Both the position numbers and the translations under genes were made by a program. Below the pieces are notes generated by a model, which made no database searches, was not told the origin of the DNA, and worked only from the letters and a program-made list of their open reading frames with translations. Shown here piece by piece: positions 61,301 through 64,000 of a stretch of 64,000 nucleotides of DNA (position 1 is its first letter; each line of letters begins with the position of its first letter). The DNA is from Phylloscopus collybita (lineage: Eukaryota > Chordata > Aves > Passeriformes > Phylloscopidae), in assembly GCA_027886175.1 (NCBI GenBank), contig JAJNNQ010000019.1, positions 15,300,501-15,364,500 of the forward strand, given 5' to 3'.

Positions 61301-62451
61301 TAAATCGGTGCCCTACAAGGGGCAGGCGGCTCTGAACTGACATTTGAAGGGAAAAGCTGCAGGGTATGGAAAAAAAAACCCCATGGAACACAAAAGCCTG
61401 GCAGCAGAGGACGCCCTGAACAAATTCTGGAGATGCTGGGGATATTTTAGGAAGGATGAGGCGGTACCTGAGCAAGCCAGGAGCTGTCACTCCCTGTGCC
61501 GGGAATGCTCTTTCCCCCTGTCCTACCAGTCCTCTTTCCCCACAGGGTAAACAGCTGGAAGTGTTGAACTCACTGCCAGAGGCTTCAGACAGACACTTTG
61601 TGCCACACGACATCCCGGGACACCTTAATGACTCCTCTTTAGCTTAATGAACCTCTAACAATCGGCACCGCCTGCTCTTGCTGCTCTTGCTCCGCTCGGG
61701 GACGGCCGCAGGACGCGGAGGAAGGTTTGGATCCTTGGATGTCCCGGTCCCTGTCCATCGTCCCCAGCTGCTCCTGGGATGGAGCAGGGGCTCTCCTCTC
61801 TGTGTCCCGTCTGTGGCAGAGCCTCTGGCATTCCCGAGGTCTCCCGGGAATGTGGAATTGTGTTCCACACTGTCCCTGTCTGACCCGGTCCATCCAGCCC
61901 CAGCTCTGTCATCACCTCGTGGCCGTCTCTCGTCGGAGTCTGTTCAGTGTCAGGTGCAGAATGTCTCTCCTTGTTTCTGGCATCCAGTCTGTAACTCCTC
62001 GGAGCACGTTGTTAAAAGTCCTGATTCTTATTTCAAGTGCTGGGGTTCTGAGGGATGTTTGAGGGAAGTTCCTGCACACTCAGTGCTGGGAGCCAGCATC
62101 CAGCCTGGGAAATTCCTGCAGGAGCATCCAGCAGCCCCAGCACAGGCAGTGCAGCTCAGCTCAGACACCTGAAACCCAACAGCTGCTTGGTTTTCAGGGA
62201 TGGCTTTGACTGCTCCAAACTGAAGATTTCATTCTCTGTCACACTTTTTAACGTGGGCTCTGGATATTTGAAAGAATCCCTCTCTTGGGGTTTGCAAGGT
62301 CTCATTTTCCACAGGTTTGGCATTTGACCTGGCACTGACAAAGGTTTGTGTTCCCCCTCCCAGGTACACGGTTTTACACAATGGGCACCACCAGGAACAA
62401 GAGAAGCTTCCCATCCACACCGACCCTGAATCCCAAGAGTCCTGTTTCTAG
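14896..62451 (+). CDS. HTR4: 5-hydroxytryptamine receptor 4, a-type isoform (whole spliced CDS)
   Basis: Join of 14896-14921, 27025-27150, 29317-29517, 37892-38045, 38721-39589 and 62364-62451: 1464 nt, 487 residues plus stop. HTR4 is a plasma-membrane serotonin GPCR that couples through Gs to adenylyl cyclase. Seen in the sequence: NVS sequon at 7-9, Asp66 (2.50), Cys93 and Cys184 (the TM3-ECL2 disulfide pair), Asp100 (3.32, the amine-binding acid), DRY at 117-119, Ser197 in TM5, CWAPFF in TM6 (Trp372), NPFLY at 408-412 and Cys428/429, likely palmitoylated. All junctions are GT-AG and in phase. Residue numbering matches remembered human HTR4 up to ICL3, then runs exactly 100 ahead because of a repeat array at residues 235-343. 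Identity is very secure; the only uncertain choices are the tail exon and the tiny first exon. Confidence 0.95.
15700..16372 (+). repeat. Pyrimidine-rich tract, (CCCCACC-TTTTTCCTGCC)-like
   Basis: About 670 bp of nearly pure C/T with recurring TTTTTCCTGCC and TTTCCCCACC modules, interrupted mainly by G of CTGCC and A of CCACC. It lies 780 bp into the intron after the first coding exon. The long Phe/Pro/Leu-rich ORF on + and Lys/Gly-rich ORFs on - are by-products. Confidence 0.95.
18290..18680 (+). mobile_element. CR1 LINE 3' fragment
   Basis: Typical avian CR1 3' region: AGGGAACGGCCTCAGGCTG, GGCCAGGGGAGGCTCAG, CCCAGGGAGGTTTGGAGTG and CATCCCTGGAGGTGTCC, ending in CAACCTCAGTGATTCCATGA, as CR1 tails do. 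Reading frames here are degraded. Confidence 0.85.
21615..21745 (-). mobile_element. CR1 LINE fragment
   Basis: CCTCTGGACTCTCTCCAGCAGCTCCACATCCTCC is a common antisense CR1 segment of avian genomes. Borders are approximate. Confidence 0.6.
22500..22980 (+). mobile_element. CR1 LINE 3' fragment
   Basis: Contains GGGAGAGCCTCCCAAGAGGG, GGGGAGACTCCTTGGGG, CCCCCAGAGGGTGCTGGCAC and GCCCAGGCTCCCCAGGGAATG, the last two shared with 46535-46805. It ends near a degraded 3' tail (GGGTCCCTTCCAGCTCGGGATATTC). Confidence 0.8.
26168..26632 (+). repeat. Tandem duplication, two units of about 232 bp
   Basis: Unit 1 is 26168-26400 and unit 2 is 26401-26632. Both start CCAAGGCCAGGTTGG, include a CR1 3' end (TGAGATGAGTTTTAAGGT) and an A-run, and end AGAGAATGGAAACATTTTTG. 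The duplication includes non-CR1 flank, so it arose in place rather than by two insertions. Confidence 0.85.
26640..26982 (-). mobile_element. Truncated LTR, family 1, antisense, beside the HTR4 TM1 exon
   Basis: Reverse complement of the first part of the 5254-5721 LTR; shared segments include GATCTGCAGAGGATTC, AATGCTCACCCAGCC and GCAGCATTGTGTGGCAGAAGC. Its LTR start lies at about 26982 and its 3' part is missing near 26640, where a tandem duplication ends. It stops 42 bp upstream of the exon at 27025. Confidence 0.75.
27025..27150 (+). CDS. HTR4: HTR4 coding exon 2: N-terminal tail and TM1
   Basis: 126 nt encoding the end of Ser9 through the first two bases of Arg51. It contains the hydrophobic TM1 helix with the class A GN motif (GNLLV), followed by the first intracellular loop. 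Acceptor is a pyrimidine-rich stretch ending in GGCAG at 27024; donor is AG|GTGAGC at 27151. Residue 46 is Arg (CGG) where remembered human HTR4 has Trp, a one-base difference in ICL1. An antisense LTR fragment ends at about 26982, only 42 bp before the exon, so the branch point may lie at or inside LTR-derived sequence. Confidence 0.95.
27151..29316 (+). other. HTR4: HTR4 intron between TM1 and TM2 exons
   Basis: 2.2 kb, GT-AG. About half of it (27355-28410) is an ERV-like repeat related to 175-900. The rest, 28411-29316, shows no gene or recognisable repeat. Confidence 0.9.
27355..28410 (-). mobile_element. ERV-like interspersed repeat, copy 2
   Basis: Second copy of the element at 175-900, longer at its 3' side, lying in the HTR4 intron between the TM1 and TM2 exons. 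No intact retroviral gene was recognised. The part after about 27965 has no counterpart in copy 1, so the end near 28410 is a guess. Confidence 0.5.
29317..29517 (+). CDS. HTR4: HTR4 coding exon 3: TM2, ECL1, TM3
   Basis: 201 nt for residues 51 (split) to 118 (split). It encodes TM2 with Asp66 (2.50), ECL1 with the conserved Trp86, Cys93 (disulfide partner), Asp100 (3.32, salt bridge to the serotonin amine) and TM3 up to Asp-Arg of the DRY motif. Acceptor TTGCAG ends at 29316; donor AG|GTACGA is at 29518. The DRY motif is divided between this exon and the one at 37892, with an 8.4 kb intron between them. No stop or frameshift. Confidence 0.96.
29820..30080 (+). mobile_element. CR1 LINE 3' fragment
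   Basis: Shares GGGAACGGCCTCAGGCTGGG and CAGCAGGAATTTCCCCATGG with 18290-18680 and ends GATCTTGAAGGTCTTTTCCAG, the usual CR1 tail. Confidence 0.85.
34765..35040 (+). mobile_element. CR1 LINE 3' fragment
   Basis: Contains GGACAAGGGAATGGCTCCCC, CCAGAGCAGCTGTGGCTGCC and GTGCCCAAGGCCAGGCTGGA, with a tail reading TGTGATTCTGTCATTC. Confidence 0.85.
37892..38045 (+). CDS. HTR4: HTR4 coding exon 4: ICL2 and TM4
   Basis: 154 nt completing Arg118 and encoding the Tyr of DRY, ICL2 with a Pro-Leu contact typical of G-protein-coupling receptors, TM4 with conserved Trp, and the start of ECL2. Acceptor is a strong pyrimidine tract ending CCCCTGCAG at 37891; donor is CTG|GTGAGT at 38046, on a codon boundary (phase 0). 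The sequence is nearly identical to remembered human HTR4 here, showing strong constraint. Confidence 0.96.
38046..38720 (+). other. HTR4: HTR4 intron before the TM5-TM7 exon
   Basis: 675 bp, GT-AG, phase 0. A CR1 3' fragment occupies roughly 38425-38640 and ends about 80 bp before the acceptor. Confidence 0.9.
38425..38640 (+). mobile_element. CR1 LINE 3' fragment beside an HTR4 acceptor
   Basis: Contains CCAGGACAAGGGAATGGCTG, GAGGCCCTGGCACGGGTTGC and GGACAGGGATTGGAGCAACC. It fills a third of the 675-bp intron. Confidence 0.75.
38721..39589 (+). CDS. HTR4: HTR4 coding exon 5: ECL2, TM5, expanded ICL3, TM6, TM7, helix 8
   Basis: 869 nt for residues 170 to 459 (split), the last exon common to all isoforms. 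It holds NST sequon 180-182, Cys184, TM5 with Ser197, ICL3, TM6 with CWAPFF, ECL3, TM7 with NPFLY, helix 8 and Cys428/429. Acceptor CACCCAG ends at 38720; donor CTGAG|GTGAGT is at 39590. ICL3 contains a 327-bp in-frame tandem repeat, making this loop about 100 residues longer than the mammalian one. ECL3 has Asn386-Tyr-Thr, a sequon where remembered human HTR4 has Asp. Reading through the donor gives an immediate TGA (39591-39593), so intron retention would yield a 459-residue receptor. Confidence 0.95.
38916..39242 (+). repeat. In-frame coding minisatellite in HTR4 ICL3
   Basis: 109 codons (residues 235-343) made of two interleaved modules: a 9-bp unit CAGCACCCA (Gln-His-Pro) and an 18-bp unit CAGCACCTCCAGGAGCCA (Gln-His-Leu-Gln-Glu-Pro), with occasional CGGCTG (Arg-Leu). 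A higher-order block starting with ACCTCCAGG recurs at 38989, 39064 and 39148, spacings of 75 and 84 bp, all multiples of three. There is no stop or frameshift. Flanking residues (QRAG before; DQHSTHRM after) match remembered human HTR4, where only about ten residues separate them. No Cys, no aromatic residue and no Lys: a likely disordered, His-rich linker. Confidence 0.95.
39595..40097 (-). mobile_element. LTR family 2, copy B, starting inside the HTR4 donor region
   Basis: Aligns with 40150-40578 from TGCC-CCTTGGGGGGCTGCCT through AATTTAAGGCA. Differences at the left edge are mostly G/A transitions. Its first base falls at intron position +6 after the last common HTR4 exon. It carries an internal T-run and a short duplicated segment near 39680-39750 absent from copy C. 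Confidence 0.75.
40150..40578 (-). mobile_element. LTR family 2, copy C
   Basis: 429 bp from TGCCTTGAGAGG to CTTAAGGCA, with inverted TGCCTT/AAGGCA ends. It shares long exact stretches with copy B, for example GATGGACCCTGAGTCAGGAG and GGCTGGAAAAGGATTGTTCT. Only about 50 bp separates it from copy B. Confidence 0.8.
42030..42092 (+). repeat. Short (TCCTCCTGTTCT)n tandem repeat
   Basis: Roughly four units of a 12-15 bp motif CTCCTCCTGTTCTTC. Confidence 0.85.
45455..45617 (-). mobile_element. CR1 LINE 3' fragment followed by poly(T)
   Basis: Antisense CR1: CCAGCTTGTCCCCAGCCCAG, CACCTCCAGGGATGGGCACT and CCAAACCTCCCGGGCAG. It breaks off into a 44-T run at 45618-45661. Confidence 0.75.
45618..45661 (+). 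repeat. Poly(T) run, 44 bp
   Basis: Uninterrupted T run joined directly to a truncated antisense CR1 fragment and followed by a TTTTTGGG-rich stretch. It generates Phe-rich and Lys-rich false ORFs. Confidence 0.97.
46535..46805 (+). mobile_element. CR1 LINE 3' fragment
   Basis: Nearly identical over 200 bp to 22690-22900 (TGACAGGGACAGGAGCCAGG through CGCTCCAGGGATGCCCAGGG), indicating the same CR1 subfamily. Confidence 0.85.
48585..48725 (+). mobile_element. CR1 LINE 3' fragment
   Basis: GGTGGGCAGGCCCTGGCACA and CCAGAGCAGCTGTGGCTGCC match the copy at 34765-35040. Confidence 0.75.
49385..49515 (-). mobile_element. CR1 LINE 3' fragment
   Basis: Antisense CR1 tail: GAATCACAGCAGGGTTTGGGTTGG then GAGGGACCTTACAGCTCAG and CCCACTGTCCCAGGTTATTCC. 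Confidence 0.7.
52638..52870 (-). mobile_element. CR1 LINE 3' fragment
   Basis: Well-preserved antisense CR1 3' end: AATCAGAGAATCCCAGGATGG, GGTTGAAAGGGACCTTAAAC and CATCCAGTTCCAACCCC, then the body common to 34765-35040. Confidence 0.85.
53552..53660 (+). repeat. A/C-rich (CAAA)n low-complexity tract
   Basis: AACAAACAAACCAAACAAAA-type sequence of about 110 bp, starting with an A run. It produces Lys/Thr/Gln-rich false ORFs. Confidence 0.9.
54484..54530 (+). repeat. Two-unit tandem repeat of about 22 bp
   Basis: GCTCACAATTAATTAATATT occurs twice back to back, followed by a partial third unit (TTCACAA). Confidence 0.9.
55265..55305 (+). repeat. Poly(A) run, 41 bp
   Basis: Uninterrupted A run about 125 bp before a CR1 fragment. 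Confidence 0.97.
55430..55610 (+). mobile_element. CR1 LINE 3' fragment
   Basis: GGAGGTTTGGATCCTCATCCC, GAAAGGCTGGAGGTGGCACTC and CTGGGGACAAGGTGGGGATGG, with a tail ending CAACCTCAGAGATCCTGGGATTC. Confidence 0.8.
59442..59862 (-). mobile_element. LTR-like element with internal microsatellite
   Basis: Left border TGTCGTGGTTTG and right border CACCTGACA give inverted TGTC/GACA ends. Read on the minus strand, an AATAAACC lies about 110 bp before the TGTCG end. The interior is AT-rich and contains the ATTAT repeat at 59757-59805. Assignment rests on termini and layout only. Confidence 0.45.
59757..59805 (+). repeat. (ATTAT)n microsatellite
   Basis: About ten uninterrupted 5-bp units of TATTA/ATTAT. 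Likely length-variable. Confidence 0.97.
62064..62172 (+). pseudogene. Possible alternative or decayed HTR4 C-terminal exon
   Basis: Starting after an AG at 62062-62063, a G followed by 35 codons reads in the phase set by the common exon and ends in Ser-Asp-Thr then TGA at 62170-62172. Remembered human 5-HT4(b) also ends in SDT. The bases just before the stop (gctcag then gacacctga) resemble the human end with a 2-base gap. The rest of the tail does not align well and the acceptor has a poor pyrimidine tract. A different AG at 62050-62051 would give only Arg-Asp-Val then stop. Treat as a candidate only. Confidence 0.22.
62364..62451 (+). CDS. HTR4: HTR4 terminal coding exon, a-type C-terminal tail
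   Basis: 88 nt: a G completes Arg459, then 28 codons to TAG at 62449-62451. The tail starts YTVLH and ends DPESQESCF, closely matching the remembered human 5-HT4(a) tail. The final ESCF is a PDZ-binding motif in that isoform, known to recruit PDZ proteins such as SNX27 and NHERF; its conservation suggests the same role here. Acceptor is a strong pyrimidine tract, TTCCCCCTCCCAG, ending at 62363. The exon lies 22.8 kb from the common exon. Other tails known in mammals were not found with confidence. Confidence 0.92.
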
Positions 62452-63590
62452 TCCTGGGCCCAGAAGAGGAAGAACAGAGGCCTTTGGGTCATCCCAAGGA
62501 TTCACTGACAGCAGGACTCGAAAATTCATCCATCTGCACTGTCGTGGTGCCTCCTGCAGTGAATTCCCAGGAATGTGCAGCGGTGGGAGCTGGATGGGAG
62601 CGCGGGGAGGGTCAGGACTGTTGTCCCTGTCCCTGCAGGAGCAGCTGCAGCACGGCTGTGTCAGAGCTCTGCTCCAGGAGTGAGGCTTTCCTGGCAAAGT
62701 CAGGACACAAACCAGCTCCAAACCAGCCCGTGCAGGGATTCCTGCTGCTCCTTTCCTTTCCAGCTGCCCTCTGCTCAGCTCAGCCCCTGTCCTGGGGGTC
62801 ACAAGGTGTGGCTGAAGCCCAGCAGGGTGGGACTGAGCTGCTCCATCCCTGCTGGCTCCTGCCTGGAGCCTGGACACTGCCAGACGAGGAGCAGCTCCAC
62901 GTTTTCTCCAGGAAAACAAGAGGATTGGAGCCTCTGGGCCAGGCCAGCACCAGTTGCTGCTTCACCCAACCCTGCCGAGCTCTGGGAATGCTCTGGGTGG
63001 GATCCTGGCCGAGGAGAACTCCAAGGGTGTGCAGGGAGCTGGAGAGGGACCAGCCCAGAGCCACGGCCCTGCTCTGCCATTCCCAGGGGATGGGATGTGG
63101 AGCCCAGAGCCATTCCCATCCCTCCCCTGAGCAAACTTTGGGCATTCTGAGGCAGCAGGAAGCTTGGCCAGGAGCCAGAGCCAGTCTGTAATGGATCACC
63201 AAGTGCCATCCTGGAAAACAAACCATCTAAACCCTTTTCTAGCTACACCTGGAAGAGAGACTTCCACTTAACCTTCACCACCTTTATTTTTCTATTTTTG
63301 TTGCTGGTCTCTTCCCGTTGAGGCAAGAAGTTTTCCAGACTTTCCAGCCTCACCATTTGCAAAGGTCTGAGTCCTCAGCTGCTCCCTGCATGTCGATGTC
63401 GCCACGTTCCCCGTGAGCTGCTTCCCCCTTTGCATGGAAAGGGTGGGCAAGGCTCTCAACTCCACAAATTTGGGAAAAGGATTTTCATGCAGCATCAAGA
63501 CCACGAGCCTCCACCCTTTTTTAGGTGATCTACCCCAGAGATGCCACCCTGAGCCTAGAAAATAAAACTGTACTTTGTCATAGCGTGTAA
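62452..63590 (+). other. HTR4: HTR4 3' UTR (a-type transcript), approximate end
   Basis: Sequence after the TAG has no recognisable coding content. It runs to a canonical AATAAA at 63561-63566 and possibly on to an ATTAAA at 63673-63678. The 63540-63760 part is AT-rich and repeat-free, with TTATTTATTATTTT-type AU-rich sequence near 63630-63650, as often seen in conserved 3' UTRs. The true cleavage site is not visible from sequence alone. Confidence 0.55.
63561..63566 (+). promoter_or_regulatory. HTR4: Candidate poly(A) signal AATAAA for HTR4
   Basis: Canonical hexamer in the + orientation about 1.1 kb after the stop, followed by a GT-rich stretch. An alternative weaker hexamer ATTAAA is at 63673-63678. 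Confidence 0.5.
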
Positions 63591-64000
63591 CCATGTACAG
63601 ATATTTTTAATGTACAAAGAAAAGCTGACATTATTTATTATTTTTTATCAGGAACATGTGGGGTTTTTTTTCATTAAAAGCTTCTAGACCAAGGAGCTTA
63701 ACATCCTATGTATTATTATTTAGTAATATTTCTGTTGCTATGTGACAGGTATTTACTGTAAACAGACAAATCCTGCTCGGAACAAACAAAAACGTTGCTC
63801 AGTAGGAGAAATATTGTGCATGAAAAAGAACAAGTGGCTTCCTGGCCACGGTGTCTGACTTCTTTAAACACTTCTTCCACAGCACAGTCACTGATAAAGC
63901 TTCACATCCTTTTCCTTTAGGATTCAGAAGGACACTGGGCAGAAACAGCCCCACTGGGAAGGCCAAGGTGGAAAATTGCTGGCTGCTGGAAAGACACAAA

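Larger units (their letters stand above)
39590..62363 (+). other. HTR4: HTR4 intron carrying alternative-tail territory
   Basis: 22.8 kb, GT-AG. In mammals this interval carries alternative C-terminal exons. Here I see two LTRs at its start, CR1 fragments near 45.5, 46.6, 48.6, 49.4, 52.7 and 55.5 kb, long poly(T)/poly(A) runs, an LTR with an ATTAT microsatellite at 59.4-59.9 kb and one doubtful alternative exon at 62064-62172. The spans 40600-45450, 49520-52630, 52870-55260 and 55620-59440 show no supported gene. Confidence 0.85.

Noticed and set aside
63799..63999. 66-codon minus-strand ORF at the window end, considered as FBXO38 (expected tail-to-tail neighbour)
   Set aside because: No resemblance I can support; probably downstream flank.

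Overview
This is eukaryotic genomic DNA, almost certainly from a bird and probably a songbird. The non-coding sequence carries many 3' fragments of CR1-type LINEs and several solitary endogenous-retrovirus LTRs of about 420-500 bp, a mixture typical of passerine genomes. No bacterial or plasmid feature was seen. The species and clade calls are inferences from repeat content.

The window holds one recognisable protein-coding gene, HTR4 (5-hydroxytryptamine receptor 4, a Gs-coupled GPCR), on the + strand. Six coding segments can be joined with every splice phase matching: 14896-14921, 27025-27150, 29317-29517, 37892-38045, 38721-39589 and 62364-62451. Together they give 1464 nt, or 487 residues plus stop. 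The tail is the 'a' type ending in ESCF. The human a isoform has 387 residues, so this protein is 100 longer. The whole difference is an in-frame minisatellite in the third intracellular loop (38916-39242) that encodes a Gln/His/Pro/Leu/Glu-rich array of 109 residues. This is the standout observation of the window.

Layout: 1-14839 is non-coding (upstream flank or 5' intron) with LTRs, a long GGA-type purine tract and a local duplication at 8.6 and 13.6 kb. 14840-14921 is a small exon with two short upstream ORFs, one of which overlaps the HTR4 start codon as TGATG. 14922-27024 is a 12.1 kb intron with a 0.67 kb pyrimidine tract and CR1 copies. It ends in an antisense LTR that stops 42 bp before the TM1 exon. 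27150-39589 carries the seven-helix core. 39590-62363 is a 22.8 kb intron whose first bases after the donor are already LTR sequence. 62364 to about 63.6 kb is the terminal exon with its 3' UTR and poly(A) signals. The expected HTR4 neighbours (FBXO38, ADRB2) were not recognised.

Limits: homology statements rest on remembered human HTR4 and CR1 sequence, with no database search. Repeat borders are approximate except where TG...CA termini are stated.
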